A DNA stretch of 64,000 nucleotides from Aminobacter sp. J41 (GTDB lineage: Bacteria > Pseudomonadota > Alphaproteobacteria > Rhizobiales > Rhizobiaceae), in NCBI RefSeq assembly GCF_000526635.1, contig NZ_JAGL01000001.1, positions 1 to 64,000 on the forward strand, given 5' to 3'. Of this stretch, positions 34,854 to 45,539 are shown piece by piece. Below the pieces are notes generated by a model that was not told where the DNA came from, searched no databases, and was given only the letters and a program-made list of their open reading frames with translations. The first letter of the stretch is position 1. Every line of letters begins with the position of its first letter. The translations under genes and the position numbers were made by a program.

Positions 34854-35075
34854 ATGGACGTCAAAACCCAGATTGTTACCCAGATCGTCATGACCTGCCT
34901 CATGGCCTTCTCGATGTCAGGCATCATGGCCGCCATCGCCCTTGGCCTCGACAAGTTCACCGTGTCGATGTGGATGTCGCAGTTCATCATCGCCTGGCCG
35001 ATCGCCTTCGTCGCCACGTCGATCCTGTGGCCGGTGGCTTCACGGATCAGCAAGCTGATCCTCGGCCAGCGCTAA
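34854..35075 (+). CDS. DUF2798 small membrane protein
   Basis: A 73-residue protein with two membrane segments (VTQIVMTCLMAFSMSGIMAA and FIIAWPIAFVATSILWPVA) and a short basic tail (SRISKLILGQR). This fits the DUF2798 family, which has no assigned function. GGAGAG precedes the ATG by 7 bases. The long structured leader suggests tight post-transcriptional control. Confidence 0.82.
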   Translation: MDVKTQIVTQIVMTCLMAFSMSGIMAAIALGLDKFTVSMWMSQFIIAWPIAFVATSILWPVASRISKLILGQR

Positions 35076-35079
35076 CAAA

Positions 35080-35103
35080 AAGGGCGGCTCGACGGCCGCC
35101 CTT
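35080..35103. terminator. Bidirectional terminator between DUF2798 and gpmA
   Basis: AAGGGCGGC / GCCGCCCTT stem with a 6-base loop. On the minus strand it is followed by TTTTTG, serving gpmA well; on the plus strand the run is short (TTG). It sits between two convergent genes. Confidence 0.85.
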
Positions 35104-35127
35104 GTCGCATCTGCCTGAAGCTGACGA

Positions 35128-35748
35128 TCAGCCTTCCAGAATTTCCTTCGACGCCACCGTCGAATCCGGATTGAGCTTGTAGATGATCGGCACGCCGGTG
35201 TTCAGCTCGACCTTGATCACGTCCTCGCCCGACAGGCCCTCGAGCGCCATGATCAGCGCGCGCAGCGAATTGCCGTGCGCGGCTACCAGCACCGTCTCGC
35301 CGCGCAGCACGTGCGGCTGGATGGTGTGCATGTAATACGGCCAGACGCGCGCGCCGGTGTCGCGCAGGCTCTCGCCCCCGGGCGGCGGAACGTCATAGGA
35401 GCGGCGCCAGACGTGGACCTGCTCCTCGCCCCACTTGGCGCGGGCATCGTCCTTGTTGAGGCCGGAGAGATCGCCGTAGTCGCGCTCGTTGAGGGCGATG
35501 TTGCGGATCGTGGCGAGGTCCGACTGGCCGACGCCGTCGAGGATGTGCTGGCAGGTGACCTGCGCGCGCTGCAGCTCGGAGGTGAAGGCAATGTCGAACT
35601 TCATGTTCTTCGCCGAGAGCAGCTGGCCGGCCTTCTTCGCCTCGGCATGACCCTGCTCGGTCAGCGCCGGATCGCGCCAGCCGGTGAACAGGTTCTTCAG
35701 GTTCCACTCGCTCTGGCCATGACGGACAAGCACCAGCGTTCCGGACAT
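35128..35748 (-). CDS. gpmA: 2,3-bisphosphoglycerate-dependent phosphoglycerate mutase
   Basis: A 206-residue histidine phosphatase-fold enzyme interconverting 3- and 2-phosphoglycerate in glycolysis. The phosphohistidine motif is [12 protein letters not shown], the second is [14 protein letters not shown], and [15 protein letters not shown] holds the second catalytic His. It is shorter than E. coli GpmA (250) as usual in alphaproteobacteria. It lies 38 bp after dapB, likely in one transcript, a pairing common in Hyphomicrobiales. Confidence 0.95.
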   Translation of the reverse strand: MSGTLVLVRHGQSEWNLKNLFTGWRDPALTEQGHAEAKKAGQLLSAKNMKFDIAFTSELQRAQVTCQHILDGVGQSDLATIRNIALNERDYGDLSGLNKDDARAKWGEEQVHVWRRSYDVPPPGGESLRDTGARVWPYYMHTIQPHVLRGETVLVAAHGNSLRALIMALEGLSGEDVIKVELNTGVPIIYKLNPDSTVASKEILEG

Positions 35749-35786
35749 TCAATTCTCCCTGTCGTTCGAATTCGGATGAAAATGGA

Positions 35787-36593
35787 TCAGAGCCCCAGGA
35801 CGTCGCGCATGGTGTAGAGGCCCGGCTTGCGGCCGTTGGCCCACAGCGCAGCCTTCACGGCGCCGCGTGCGAACAGTGCCCGGTCCTCGGCGTGATGCGA
35901 AAGAACGATGCGCTCGCCGGCCCCGGCAAGGATCACCGAGTGGTCGCCGACCACCGAGCCGCCGCGCAGCGTCGCAAAGCCGATCGAGCCTTCCGGGCGC
36001 GGGCCGGTGTGGCCGTCGCGAACGCGCACGCTCTCTTCGGCAAGGTTGATCTGGCGTCCGCGCGCGGCCGCCTCGCCGAGCAGCAGCGCCGTGCCCGACG
36101 GCGCATCGACCTTGTGACGGTGGTGCATTTCCAGAACCTCGATGTCGAAGTCGCTTGCCGAAAGCGCCTTCGCCGCCTGCTCGACGAGCACGGCGAGAAG
36201 GTTCACGCCAAGGCTCATGTTGCCCGACTTGACGATGGTTGCGTGGCGCGCGGCTGCCTGGATCCTGGCGTCATCCGCCTCTGTGCAGCCGGTGGTGCCG
36301 ATGATGTGGGCGATGCGTGCCTGCGCGGCATAGCCGGCAAACTCGACGGTCGCGGCCGGCGCGGTGAAGTCCAGCACGCCGTCGGCACGGGCGAAAGCCT
36401 TGAGTGGATCGTCGGTGATCGGCACGCCGAGATTGCCGGCGCCAGCCACTTCGCCCGCGTCCTGGCCGAGGAACGGCGATCCGGCGCGCTCGACAGCTGC
36501 GACCAGCTTTGCACCTTCAGTCTCGGCAACCGTGCGGATCAGCGTACGACCCATGCGACCGGCTGCGCCGACGACAACAAGACCCATGCTCAC
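35787..36593 (-). CDS. dapB: 4-hydroxy-tetrahydrodipicolinate reductase
   Basis: A 268-residue NAD(P)H-dependent enzyme of the lysine/diaminopimelate pathway. The nucleotide-binding start is [14 protein letters not shown], the substrate-binding motif is [16 protein letters not shown] with catalytic His-His and Lys, and [18 protein letters not shown] is conserved. A GTG at 36593 or the ATG at 36587 may be the start; AAGAAGG lies upstream. It works with DapD and DapE encoded 18-20 kb to the right. Confidence 0.95.
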   Translation of the reverse strand: MSMGLVVVGAAGRMGRTLIRTVAETEGAKLVAAVERAGSPFLGQDAGEVAGAGNLGVPITDDPLKAFARADGVLDFTAPAATVEFAGYAAQARIAHIIGTTGCTEADDARIQAAARHATIVKSGNMSLGVNLLAVLVEQAAKALSASDFDIEVLEMHHRHKVDAPSGTALLLGEAAARGRQINLAEESVRVRDGHTGPRPEGSIGFATLRGGSVVGDHSVILAGAGERIVLSHHAEDRALFARGAVKAALWANGRKPGLYTMRDVLGL

Positions 36594-36595
36594 GA

Positions 36596-38467
36596 TCAGA
36601 TACCTTCTTCAACGCCAGCGGCGGCATGTTCGACATGCAGCCGGTGGAACCTTGCATATACGCCGACGGGGCTGTGCAGCAGCTCGGCATGCGTGCCCTG
36701 CTCTACCACGCGGCCCTGTTCCATCACCACGATATTGTCCGCCTTCACCACCGTGGACAGCCTGTGGGCGATGACGATGGTGGTGCGGTCCTTCATCACC
36801 GTCTCCAGCGCCGCCTGCACCCGCGCTTCCGACTCTGCATCGAGTGCCGAGGTCGCCTCGTCGAGCAGCAGGATGGCGGCGTTGCGCACCATCGCGCGGG
36901 CAATCGACAGGCGCTGGCGCTGGCCACCCGAAAGGGTCACGCCATTCTCGCCGACCGGCGTGTCGTAGCCTTGCGGTAGGGTGCGGATGAACTCGTCGGC
37001 ATAGGCAAGGCGCGCGGCTTCCTCGACCTCGGCGTCGCTCGCATCGGGGCGGCCATAGCGGATGTTGTCGCGGATCGTGCCTTCGAACAGGTACGGGTGC
37101 TGCGAGACATAGGCGATGCTCGAGCGCAGCGAGGCGCGCGTCACGCCGGAAATGTCCTGCCCATCGATAAGAATGCGCCCGCCAGAGAGGTCATGGAAGC
37201 CCTCGATCAGCGCGACGATGGTCGATTTGCCGGCACCCGACGCGCCAACGATCGCTGTCATCTGGCCGGCGCGTGCCACGAAGCTGACGCCGCGCAAAAC
37301 CGGCTCGCCCGGCGCATAGCCGAAGGCAACGTTTTCGACGCGGATCTCGCCGCCATTGACCTGCAAGGGCCTGGCATCGGCGCGGTCGCGCTGGCGCGGC
37401 GGAAGGTCGAGAAGCTCATAGATCATGCGCGCATTGACCAGCGAGCGCTCGAGATTGACCTGCACGCGGGCAAGGCGCCGCGCCGGATCATAGGCAAGCA
37501 GCAGCGCGGTGATGAAGCCGAACACGGAGCCCGGCGGCGTGCCATAGGCCTGCGCGCGCCAGGCCGAGTAGGCCAGCACGCCGGCAACCGCAAAGCCCGC
37601 CAGCATTTCGGTAATGGGCGTCACACGCTCCGAAACCTTGACGATCTTGTTCGCCCGGCCTTCCGCCTCGGAAATCAGCCCCGCCATTTTGGCCGAGAGC
37701 TGCTGTTCCATGGTGAAGGCCTTCACCACGGCGATGCCCTGGGTTGCCTCCTGCATCGCGCCGACGAGGCGGGAGTTCACCTCCACCGCCTGCCGCGCAA
37801 CGCGGCGCAAGCGCCGCATCACGGCGTTGACCACATAGATCAGCGGCGGGCCGATCAGCAGGGCGATCACCGACAGCATCGGGTCGAGCACAACCATCGC
37901 GACGATCAGCGCAATCAGCATGACCGCGTCGCCGACCACGGCGCGCAGCGTCATCGACAGCATGTCGCGAATGCCGAGCACATTCTCGTTGACGCGCGCG
38001 GCCAGCTGGCCCGAGCGCTGCTCGGTGTAGAAGTCGAGGCCAAGCCGCATCAAATGGTCGAAGATGCGCTGCTGGTAGCGGGCAACGAGGTTGTTGCCGA
38101 TCATGCCGAGCACGACCGAATGGCCGTAGGTGGCAAGGCCGCGCACGATGAACACGCCCGCCATCGCCGCGCACAGCCACGGCACCAGGTCGAAGCGCTG
38201 GCTGTAGAAGACGTCGTCGATCATCGGCTTCATCACCCACGGGATCGCCGCGGTTGCCAGCGCCACTGCGAGAAGGCAGATGATCGCCAATGCGTAGAGG
38301 CCGGTATATTCGCGCGCGTTCTCCGCAAGAACGCGGCGAAGCACCGGGAGAACGTCTCCACCTGCGGCGCGCGCCGGCTGTGCTTGTCCGTCCGAGGCCA
38401 ACTCGTCTTCTATCCCAGTGCCAGTTCGTCCGAGCTTGCTAATGCCCGCTCGCGAGCGCTGGCGCAA
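36596..38467 (-). CDS. ABC transporter, fused permease and ATPase (MsbA-like exporter)
   Basis: A protein of up to 623 residues. Residues about 55-350 are a six-helix ABC exporter membrane domain ([38 protein letters not shown]). The ATPase follows with Walker [11 protein letters not shown]-loop [17 protein letters not shown], signature [15 protein letters not shown] and Walker [15 protein letters not shown]. It probably flips lipid A-core or another lipid. The start is uncertain: a TTG at 38467, 9 bases after the glk stop, gives the longest protein, and internal TTG codons are alternatives. It ends 2 bp before dapB. Confidence 0.9.
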   Translation of the reverse strand: MRQRSRAGISKLGRTGTGIEDELASDGQAQPARAAGGDVLPVLRRVLAENAREYTGLYALAIICLLAVALATAAIPWVMKPMIDDVFYSQRFDLVPWLCAAMAGVFIVRGLATYGHSVVLGMIGNNLVARYQQRIFDHLMRLGLDFYTEQRSGQLAARVNENVLGIRDMLSMTLRAVVGDAVMLIALIVAMVVLDPMLSVIALLIGPPLIYVVNAVMRRLRRVARQAVEVNSRLVGAMQEATQGIAVVKAFTMEQQLSAKMAGLISEAEGRANKIVKVSERVTPITEMLAGFAVAGVLAYSAWRAQAYGTPPGSVFGFITALLLAYDPARRLARVQVNLERSLVNARMIYELLDLPPRQRDRADARPLQVNGGEIRVENVAFGYAPGEPVLRGVSFVARAGQMTAIVGASGAGKSTIVALIEGFHDLSGGRILIDGQDISGVTRASLRSSIAYVSQHPYLFEGTIRDNIRYGRPDASDAEVEEAARLAYADEFIRTLPQGYDTPVGENGVTLSGGQRQRLSIARAMVRNAAILLLDEATSALDAESEARVQAALETVMKDRTTIVIAHRLSTVVKADNIVVMEQGRVVEQGTHAELLHSPVGVYARFHRLHVEHAAAGVEEGI

Positions 38468-38475
38468 TCGGCAAA

Positions 38476-39498
38476 TCAGCTTTTGCGCCAGCGGCGGCCA
38501 TGTGTCTCGACGCCATAACGCTCCGGCGAGCCCGCAAAGGCGGCCAGCCCCACCAGCGCGGCGAGCGGATGCGTGATGACGTAGACCGGCATCTGCCGGA
38601 CCATCGCCGAGTGCGGAGCCTTGTCTTCAAAGGCTTCGCGGAACAGGCCGGTCTTCAGCGCCGGCACGATCTTCTGGGCGATGCCGCCGGTAAGGTAAAT
38701 ACCGCCCTTGCCCATGAAGACCAGCGCGAGGTCGCCAGCGAGCCGCCCGAGGCAGGTGACGAAGATACCCAGCGCCTCCTCCGCGATCGGATCGTCCTTC
38801 GCCAGTGCCGCGCCGGTAACGTAGGCGGGGTCGGACACGGTGGTAGAACGCCCTTCGGCGGCAGCCACCGCGCGGTAAAGGTTCACGAGGCCACGCCCGC
38901 ACAGAATCTGCTCAGCCGAAATCCGGCCCTCGATGCGCTCGACATAGGGGAAGACCTGGAAGTCGCGGGCGCTGCGCGGGCCGATGTCGACATGTCCGCC
39001 CTCGCCCGGAACCGGGATCCAGATGCCGCGCGCATGAATGAGCCCGGCAACGCCAAGGCCGGTGCCGGGGCCGAGCACGACGCGGCTTGCGCCCTCTTCC
39101 GGCTCGCCGCCGCCGATCTTTTCCAGATGCTCGGAGCCGAGCGCGGTGACAGCCAGCGCCTGCGCCTCGAAATCGTTGAGAAGGATGACCTCTTCCAGCC
39201 CCAGCCCGGCGATCATCTCCCGGGGCCGCACCACCCAATGGCAATTCGTGAGCGGCACCTCGTCGCCGTCCACCGGTCCTGCCAGCGCCAGCACCGCCGA
39301 GCGGGGCTGCGGCGCGCCCTCACGGATCGCAGCTGCAATCGCCTCGTCGATCGAGGCAAAATCCGCCGTCTTCATGGTGTGGACGTGCTGCGGCTCGCAG
39401 CCGGGCTCCGTCAGCACGGCAAAGCGCGCATTGGTGCCGCCGATGTCGCCGATCAAGACCGGGAAAGGAAGCAGGGCTTCAGAGCTGGTGAGGGGCAT
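38476..39498 (-). CDS. glk: Glucokinase
   Basis: A 340-residue ATP-dependent glucokinase of the bacterial Glk family. The phosphate-binding motif is [15 protein letters not shown]; the hexokinase-type block is [20 protein letters not shown] followed by [12 protein letters not shown] with the catalytic Asp; [15 protein letters not shown] and EGGHVDIGP complete the site. It feeds glucose to glycolysis and related routes. It sits between mgsA and the ABC exporter in a minus-strand run. Confidence 0.95.
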   Translation of the reverse strand: MPLTSSEALLPFPVLIGDIGGTNARFAVLTEPGCEPQHVHTMKTADFASIDEAIAAAIREGAPQPRSAVLALAGPVDGDEVPLTNCHWVVRPREMIAGLGLEEVILLNDFEAQALAVTALGSEHLEKIGGGEPEEGASRVVLGPGTGLGVAGLIHARGIWIPVPGEGGHVDIGPRSARDFQVFPYVERIEGRISAEQILCGRGLVNLYRAVAAAEGRSTTVSDPAYVTGAALAKDDPIAEEALGIFVTCLGRLAGDLALVFMGKGGIYLTGGIAQKIVPALKTGLFREAFEDKAPHSAMVRQMPVYVITHPLAALVGLAAFAGSPERYGVETHGRRWRKS

Positions 39499-39527
39499 GT
39501 GTTGAGGCGTTCCCGGATATCCGACGA

Positions 39528-39911
39528 TCAGCTGCGCTCGCGTTCGGCGAGGAGAAGTTCCGCCGTCGCGACGTTGAGAGCCATCGGGATATCATAGACG
39601 ACCGCAAGCCGCATCAGCGCCTTTACGTCGACGTCGTGCGGCATCGGTGTCAGCGGGTCGACGAAGAAGATCAGCGCGTCTATCTCGCCCTCGGCGATCA
39701 GCGCCCCGATCTGCTGGTCGCCGCCGAGCGGACCGCTCTTAACCCGCCGCACGCTGAGCGCCGGATTGGCCTCGAGGATCATCGTGCCGGTAGTTCCGGT
39801 CGAGACGATCTCGCAGCCGTTCAGCAATTCGGCATGCGCCGCGCAGAACGCGACCATGTCATCCTTCTTGGCGTCATGGGCGACGAGGGCAAGGCGGAAG
39901 CGGTTCGACAC
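39528..39911 (-). CDS. mgsA: Methylglyoxal synthase
   Basis: A 127-residue enzyme converting dihydroxyacetone phosphate to methylglyoxal, a bypass that relieves phosphorylated-sugar stress. [16 protein letters not shown] at the N-terminus, the phosphate site [29 protein letters not shown], and the catalytic Asp in [22 protein letters not shown] at 39911 is preferred because AAGGA lies 8 bases upstream; GTG 39929 would add six residues. It is first in the mgsA-glk-exporter-dapB-gpmA run. Confidence 0.94.
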   Translation of the reverse strand: MSNRFRLALVAHDAKKDDMVAFCAAHAELLNGCEIVSTGTTGTMILEANPALSVRRVKSGPLGGDQQIGALIAEGEIDALIFFVDPLTPMPHDVDVKALMRLAVVYDIPMALNVATAELLLAERERS

Positions 39912-39982
39912 TTTGATAGTCCTTATCACGCGAACTAAATCGGTTTAGTCCGCGCTGAACGCCCAAGTCAACAAAGTCGCGT

Positions 39983-41005
39983 TCAATTCTGCGGGCGCGG
40001 GAACGGCACGGGAATGCGGCGCTCCGGCGTCGGCAGGAAGGCACTCGCGGCGACCGGCGCTGTCGGGGCAATGCTGCCCTGCGCGATCATCATTCCGCCG
40101 CGACCACTATAGGTGACGGCAGCTTCCGACACCGGCTCTGGAGCCTTCAGAACCGTCTGGCATGCCTTCGGCAGCTGCGACAGCCGCATCACGTCGCGCG
40201 CACGCACCGGCGGGGTCTTCGCCGGCCGCCACGGCTCGTCAGTGAACCACCAGGCAAGCGACTTGTCGCAGCCGTCGCCGGGCGCCGTCGCCTCCTGCCG
40301 CTTGCAGCCGGGCGAGCCCGCCGGGCAGCCGATGCGGATGTGGAAGTGCGAGTCATGGCCCCAGATCGGCCGCACCTTGCGCAGCCAGGAGCGGTCGCCC
40401 GTCACCGTGTCGCACAGCTTCTTCTTGATGCCGGGATGCACCAGCACGCGCTCGACATTAGGGTAGCTCGCCGCGCGCTTGAGCAGCGCCGCATGCGCCG
40501 GCGTCCACTTGCGGTCGTCGACATAGAGCGAGTTCTTCTTGAGCAGCGAGACGAAATCCATCTTCTCGCGCTCCTCGTAAGAGAGGCGCCGGTTCGGCAT
40601 CGGCAGGAACCAGACGTCCGCATCGAGGCCGAGCTGATGGGAAGCATGGCCGGAGGTCATCGGTCCGCCACGCGGCTGCGAAATGTCGCCCAGGAGCAGT
40701 CCGGGCCAGCCATCCTTGACCGCATCGCGCGAGAAGCGCTCCAGCAGTGCGATCATCTCCGGATGGCCCCAGCGCCGGTTGCGCGAAAGGCGCATCGCCT
40801 GCCAGGTCGGGCCATCGGCAGCAATCGCGATGCCGCCCTCGAAGCAGCCCTTGGAATAGGAGCCGTACACCGCTGGTTTGGTCGCGGCAGGCAGGCGCAT
40901 CGCGCCGAACATATCCTTGGCGAGCGGATCGGCCTGTGCCGGAATGGCGAAGGAAAACGCGGCCAGGGCAAGGGCAGCTAGAGTTTTGACGTTTGGCAAC
41001 CGCAT
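39983..41005 (-). CDS. mepA: Penicillin-insensitive murein endopeptidase
   Basis: A 340-residue periplasmic zinc peptidase cutting D-Ala-mDAP cross-links in peptidoglycan. Signal peptide MRLPNVKTLAALALAAFSFA ending near AQA-DP. Zinc ligands and catalytic residues are in TSGHASHQLGLDADVWFLP and WGHDSHFHIRIGCP. Cys pairs (GCPAGSPGC; GDGCDK) probably form disulfides. The Pro-rich C-terminus (RRIPVPFPRPQN) is disordered. The frame is open upstream to 41347, but the signal peptide fixes the ATG at 41005. Confidence 0.95.
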   Translation of the reverse strand: MRLPNVKTLAALALAAFSFAIPAQADPLAKDMFGAMRLPAATKPAVYGSYSKGCFEGGIAIAADGPTWQAMRLSRNRRWGHPEMIALLERFSRDAVKDGWPGLLLGDISQPRGGPMTSGHASHQLGLDADVWFLPMPNRRLSYEEREKMDFVSLLKKNSLYVDDRKWTPAHAALLKRAASYPNVERVLVHPGIKKKLCDTVTGDRSWLRKVRPIWGHDSHFHIRIGCPAGSPGCKRQEATAPGDGCDKSLAWWFTDEPWRPAKTPPVRARDVMRLSQLPKACQTVLKAPEPVSEAAVTYSGRGGMMIAQGSIAPTAPVAASAFLPTPERRIPVPFPRPQN

Positions 41006-41109
41006 GATCCGGCCCTCTTCAGAATGCGCCCCCACGCAGTGCTTCGAGCATGCGTCGGTATGGTTAAGCGAATCATAACCTGGCTGGTTTGTCGACCGGA
41101 ACCGGACCG

Positions 41110-41994
41110 TCAGGAAGCGTCGCCGCGCCAGTTCCCGTCCTGCCAGAGAGCATCGAGAGCTGCACGATAATTGGGAAATTTCAGGACAAGCCCCTGCGCC
41201 TTCAGGCGCGCGTTGGAGACCCGCTTGTTCTCGCCATAGAACGAGCGCGCCATCGACGTCATTTCCGCTTCGTCGAAAGGAATTTCCGGCGGCGCTTCGA
41301 CGCCCATCAGCTTTGCGGCATAGGCAACCACGTCCTGCGGCGGGCATGCCTCATCGTCGCTGACGTTGAACACCCCGCCGATGTTTCCTTCGGCCAGATG
41401 CACCGTGGTCGCGGCGATGTCGGCGACATGAATGCGGTTGAACACCTGTCCCGGCTTCACGATGCGCCGCGCCGTGCCATTGGCGAGATTGGCGAAGGCG
41501 TTGCGTCCCGGTCCGTAGATGCCAGCAAGGCGCAGCACCGCGACCGGCACCGACGCTTCCTCGCCCAGCGCCTGCCATTGCCGCTCCGCGTTGAGCCGCT
41601 CGATCGACCGCTTCGAAACCGGTCGGCATTCGGTCTCCTCATCGACCCACGCGCCGCCGTGGTCGCCATAGACGCCAACCGTCGACAGGTAGCCGATCCA
41701 GCGCAGCTTCGGCATCTTCAAAAGAATCGTCTCACGCGCGACACGCAGCACCGGATCAGCTTCACCCGGCGCGATGCTGACGACGAGGTGTGTCGTCTCG
41801 CGCAGCGCTGCCGCAAGTTCATTCGAAAGCTGGCCACCATCAAGCAGATGCGGCTCGATTCCTTGCGCCCGCAGCTTTTCGGCCTTGTCTGCCGAACGCG
41901 TCGTTCCGGCGACAGACCATCCGCGCGCAAGCGCCTCGCGAGCAATCTCCAGCCCCGAATAGCCGACGCCGAAGATGAAGAGTTTTCCGCTCAA
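41110..41994 (-). CDS. NAD(P)-dependent epimerase/dehydratase-like SDR protein
   Basis: A 294-residue extended short-chain dehydrogenase. N-terminal motif [17 protein letters not shown] (GxGYxG type, as in YeeZ-like proteins), [18 protein letters not shown] near the catalytic Thr/Ser region, and [13 protein letters not shown]. The catalytic Tyr-x-x-x-Lys is not obvious ([11 protein letters not shown]), so a redox role is uncertain. Its ATG overlaps the queG stop by 4 bases, so it is in the GST-queG-SDR transcript. Function unassigned. Confidence 0.78.
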   Translation of the reverse strand: MSGKLFIFGVGYSGLEIAREALARGWSVAGTTRSADKAEKLRAQGIEPHLLDGGQLSNELAAALRETTHLVVSIAPGEADPVLRVARETILLKMPKLRWIGYLSTVGVYGDHGGAWVDEETECRPVSKRSIERLNAERQWQALGEEASVPVAVLRLAGIYGPGRNAFANLANGTARRIVKPGQVFNRIHVADIAATTVHLAEGNIGGVFNVSDDEACPPQDVVAYAAKLMGVEAPPEIPFDEAEMTSMARSFYGENKRVSNARLKAQGLVLKFPNYRAALDALWQDGNWRGDAS

Positions 41995-43136
41995 TGCCGC
42001 GTCTCCTCGCCCTGCAGCGTTGCCGCGATCTCGGCCTGAACGTCCGGATCATCGTCCTTGCGCCCTGCAATCGCCTGCGGTCCAAGCAGCTGCGCCAGCG
42101 CCCACACCGCCGCGCCCCGCACCACCGGCGCGGGATCATCGAGCAGCGCGCGCACTTGCTCCACCAGCATCACATCGCCCGAATTTCCCGCCGCGATCAG
42201 CACGTTGCGGACAAAACGGTCGCGGCCGATGCGCTTGACCGGCGAGCCGGTAAACAGCGCGCGGAACGCCGGATCGTCGAGCTCGAGCAGGTCGGCGATC
42301 TTCGGCTCCTTCAGGTCTTCGCGCGCCACAAGCTTCGCCTCAGAGGCGAGCTTTGCGAACTTGTTCCACGGGCAGGCGGCAAGGCAGTCATCGCAGCCAT
42401 AGATGCGGTTGCCCATCGCCTTGCGGAATTCGTGCGGGATCGGCCCTTTATGCTCGATGGTGAGGTACGAGATGCAGCGCCGCGCATCGATCTGGTACGG
42501 CGCAGGAAAGGCATTGGTCGGACAGGCGTCGAGGCAGGCGCGGCACGAGCCGCAATGGTCACGCTCCGCTTTGTCCGCCGGCAGCTCGGCCTCCGTGAAG
42601 ATCGCGCCGAGGAACAGCCAGGAGCCGAACTCGCGGCTCACCAGATTGGTATGCTTGCCCTGCCAGCCGATGCCGGCGGCAGCCGCCAGCGGCTTTTCCA
42701 TCACCGGCGCGGTGTCGACGAACACCTTCACGTCCGCTCCGCTGCGCGAGGCGAATTTCTGGGCGAGCTCCTTGAGCTTGCCCTTGATGACGTCGTGATA
42801 GTCGCGGTTGCGGGCGTAGACCGAGATCGCCGCGCGGTCCTTTCGCTCCAGCAGCGCCATTGGATCGGTGTCCGGTCCATAATTCATGCCGAGCATGATG
42901 ACCGAGCGCACCTCCGGCCACAGCACCTTCGGATTGCCCCGCCGCAGCATCGTCTCCGGCATCCAGTCCATGGTGCCGTGGCGGCCGAGTTCCACGAACG
43001 CGGCAAGGCGTGACGGCGCAAGCGGAATGGAATCAGGCGATGCGACCGCTATCGCATCGAAACCTAGCTTTCTTGCTTCGGTATCGAGGAAAGTCCTAAG
43101 CCGGTCCGTGGAGACTGGTTTCAGGACTGCCTCCAT
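41991..43136 (-). CDS. queG: Epoxyqueuosine reductase
   Basis: A 381-residue iron-sulfur, cobalamin-dependent enzyme reducing epoxyqueuosine to queuosine in the tRNA wobble base. Two [4Fe-4S] motifs are [17 protein letters not shown] and [15 protein letters not shown]. Conserved blocks [18 protein letters not shown] and [20 protein letters not shown] form the cobalamin and active-site pocket. The C-terminal 80 residues look like a HEAT-repeat tail that helps bind tRNA. Its ATG overlaps the GST stop (TGATG). Confidence 0.95.
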   Translation of the reverse strand: MEAVLKPVSTDRLRTFLDTEARKLGFDAIAVASPDSIPLAPSRLAAFVELGRHGTMDWMPETMLRRGNPKVLWPEVRSVIMLGMNYGPDTDPMALLERKDRAAISVYARNRDYHDVIKGKLKELAQKFASRSGADVKVFVDTAPVMEKPLAAAAGIGWQGKHTNLVSREFGSWLFLGAIFTEAELPADKAERDHCGSCRACLDACPTNAFPAPYQIDARRCISYLTIEHKGPIPHEFRKAMGNRIYGCDDCLAACPWNKFAKLASEAKLVAREDLKEPKIADLLELDDPAFRALFTGSPVKRIGRDRFVRNVLIAAGNSGDVMLVEQVRALLDDPAPVVRGAAVWALAQLLGPQAIAGRKDDDPDVQAEIAATLQGEETRH

Positions 43137-43828
43137 CAGAAATCAAGGTCTGCGTAGTGCGAGACGGGGGTAAGCCCCCTCACCCGGTCCGCCAGCAACG
43201 GCCGGAAGGACGGGCGCGACTTCATGCGCGTGTACCAGTCGCGCGCGGCTGGATAGTCGCTCCAGGTGATCTCGCCGAGATAGTCGAGCACCGACAGCGT
43301 GGCCGAAGCGGCAAGGTCGGCATAGGTCAGGCGCGAGCCTGCGAGCCAGTTGCGCGTTCCGGCCAGCCAGTTGGTGTACTTCATGTGCTGGCGCACATTG
43401 GCGCGGGCGGCACGGATCGCGCCCGAATCAGGGGCGCCGCCGCCGAATTCCGAGCCCATCACCGGCTTCAGCACGCGCTCGCGCACCAGATGACGCACCA
43501 CATCGGCCTCGGTCTTGACCAGGTACCAGTCGACCAGGCGGCGGATTTCCGCGCGCGCCAGCGGGTCCTCGACGAACAGGCGCCGCTCGCGCTTCAGCAC
43601 GCCGCGGGTCTCGTCGATATATTCGGCAATGACGGTCGCGCCCACGATCGGCTGGTCGCCCTCCGCCAGCAGCACCGGCAAGGTTGCGGCAGGGTTGAGC
43701 GACAAGAATTCCTTGCGGCGCAGCCACGGCTTTTCCTCGATCAGCGCCAGCTCCTCGCCATATTCCCCGAACGCGAGGCGAACGAAGCGACAGGAGGCGA
43801 ACAGCGGATGATGGAACAGAGTCAGCAT
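43136..43828 (-). CDS. Glutathione S-transferase family protein
   Basis: A 230-residue GST. The thioredoxin-fold domain begins [20 protein letters not shown], with the Ser/Cys active-site position and the cis-Pro motif NPAATLPVL, then VIAEYIDE. The C-terminal helical domain shows [20 protein letters not shown], the N-capping box with conserved Asp. It probably conjugates or reduces electrophiles with glutathione. First gene of the GST-queG-SDR unit. Confidence 0.88.
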   Translation of the reverse strand: MLTLFHHPLFASCRFVRLAFGEYGEELALIEEKPWLRRKEFLSLNPAATLPVLLAEGDQPIVGATVIAEYIDETRGVLKRERRLFVEDPLARAEIRRLVDWYLVKTEADVVRHLVRERVLKPVMGSEFGGGAPDSGAIRAARANVRQHMKYTNWLAGTRNWLAGSRLTYADLAASATLSVLDYLGEITWSDYPAARDWYTRMKSRPSFRPLLADRVRGLTPVSHYADLDF

Positions 43829-43960
43829 GGCACTTTCGGGAAAGCTCTGGCGTTTTCGAGACCTTGAGGCTAAGTCTCGGTTCCGTTCTGAGAGTGGGTC
43901 GGTATAGGCGCTTGCGTCGCTGCTGACAAGCAAGTCCCCCCTTTACGTGAAAGCTGCAAC

Positions 43961-44767
43961 ATGACCGAACAGACGATCGTAGGTGCCGCACTGCTTGGCA
44001 TCCTCGAGGGCCTGACCGAGTTCATTCCCGTTTCGTCCACCGGCCACGTCCTGCTTGCCGGTCACTTTATGGGCTTTCAGTCGACGGGCAAGGCATTCGA
44101 AGTGCTGATCCAGCTCGGCGCGATCCTGGCAATCCTCACCGTCTACTTCTCGCGGCTCTGGAACATGCTGGTCACGCTCCCGAAGTCGCTCGCGACGCAG
44201 AACCTCGTGCTCGGCATCCTGATAGCCTTCCTCCCGGCCGCCGTGATAGGCGCCTTCGCCCACTCCTTCATCAAGCAAGTGCTGTTCGAGACGCCGATGC
44301 TGATCTGCATCATGCTGATCCTCGGCGGCCTCATCCTCTTGTGGGTGGACCGCTGGGCGATCAATCCGAAGTACACGGACATCACCAGGTACCCGACCTC
44401 GGTCTATTTCGGCATCGGCCTGTTTCAGTGCCTCGCCATGATCCCCGGCACCTCGCGCTCGGGCTCTACCATCGTCGGCGCGCTGCTGCTCGGGGCCGAC
44501 AAGCGCTCGGCCGCCGAGTTCTCGTTCTTCCTCGCCATGCCGACCATGGCCGGCGCGTTTGCCTACGACCTCTACAAGAATCGCGACATCCTCTCGGCCG
44601 CCGACCTGCCGATCATCGCCACCGGCTTCATTTGCGCCTTTGTCGTCGCCATCCTCGTCGTGCGCCAGCTGCTCGACTTCGTGTCGAAGCGCGGCTACGC
44701 GCCGTTCGCCTGGTGGCGGCTGATTGTCGGCGTTCTTGGCCTCATCGGCCTGCTGGTCTGGGGCTAG
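43961..44767 (+). CDS. uppP: Undecaprenyl-diphosphatase (BacA/UppP)
   Basis: A 268-residue inner-membrane phosphatase that recycles undecaprenyl pyrophosphate for peptidoglycan and LPS synthesis; confers bacitracin tolerance. Family motifs are [20 protein letters not shown] (catalytic Glu and Ser region), [18 protein letters not shown] and [15 protein letters not shown]. Eight membrane segments are evident. Length is typical (265-275). Divergent from the GST gene. Confidence 0.96.
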   Translation: MTEQTIVGAALLGILEGLTEFIPVSSTGHVLLAGHFMGFQSTGKAFEVLIQLGAILAILTVYFSRLWNMLVTLPKSLATQNLVLGILIAFLPAAVIGAFAHSFIKQVLFETPMLICIMLILGGLILLWVDRWAINPKYTDITRYPTSVYFGIGLFQCLAMIPGTSRSGSTIVGALLLGADKRSAAEFSFFLAMPTMAGAFAYDLYKNRDILSAADLPIIATGFICAFVVAILVVRQLLDFVSKRGYAPFAWWRLIVGVLGLIGLLVWG

Positions 44768-44770
44768 GCT

Positions 44771-45532
44771 CTAGAGATCCATCAGCCCGCGCCGCAGCAT
44801 CTCCAGCGCAAGCAGCGAGATGATGACGCGAAAGCCGATCTGGAACACCCGGTCCGGAATGCGGTCGAGCATCTTCGTGCCGTAGATGGTGCCGAGGAAG
44901 CCGGTGCAGATCATCGCCGCCACCAGCGGCAGCCACTGCGCAAAGGCAAAGCCCGCCACGCCGAAGACAATGAGCTTCAGCGAATGCTGCACGGTCATGC
45001 CGGCGGCAAGCGTCGCCACCAGCTGCTTCCGGTCCTTGACGATCTGGCCGAAGAACGTGCCGAGCAACGGGCCGGTGGCACCGACGAACATCGACACCAG
45101 CGCTGTAAGGCCGCTGCCGACCGCGAGGCCTGCCCCGGAAATCCTGTCGAGGCCCGGAATCTTCGTCCAGGTAATCATCAGGATGAAGCCGCCGAGCACC
45201 ACCTTGAGGATCGCATCCGGCAACTGCACCACGAAAAAGGCGCCGATGATGGCGCCGATGACCGAGCCGATCAGGAACGGGCTGAAGATGTCGAAGCGGA
45301 CATTGATGCGCTGATGCCAGGCGCGGCCGGTGTTCGAGCCGAGCTGCACGGCCCCGTGCACGGGGATGAGCGCCGCGACGGGCACGAACATGCCCATCAG
45401 CATCAGCATGAGCGAGCCGCCACCCACGCCGGTGGCGGCGGTCAGCGCCGAGGTGAAGAAGGAAGCAACGACCAGCAGGCCGGCAACTGCCGGCGCCATA
45501 CCGTCGGGCAGGACAGTCGCAATTGCTTCCAA
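44771..45532 (-). CDS. TSUP (TauE/SafE) family permease
   Basis: A protein of about 253 residues with eight hydrophobic segments. The two TSUP repeats are SALTAATGVGGGSLMLMLMG and MFVGATGPLLGTFFGQIVKD. A TTG at 45532 with GAGG 5 bases upstream is the likely start, 7 bases after the stop of the NDUFA9-like gene; the frame continues further but overlaps that gene. Probably an anion exporter; substrate unknown. It is the second TSUP protein in the window (other at 15525). Confidence 0.83.
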   Translation of the reverse strand: MEAIATVLPDGMAPAVAGLLVVASFFTSALTAATGVGGGSLMLMLMGMFVPVAALIPVHGAVQLGSNTGRAWHQRINVRFDIFSPFLIGSVIGAIIGAFFVVQLPDAILKVVLGGFILMITWTKIPGLDRISGAGLAVGSGLTALVSMFVGATGPLLGTFFGQIVKDRKQLVATLAAGMTVQHSLKLIVFGVAGFAFAQWLPLVAAMICTGFLGTIYGTKMLDRIPDRVFQIGFRVIISLLALEMLRRGLMDL

Positions 45533-45539
45533 GCTTGCC

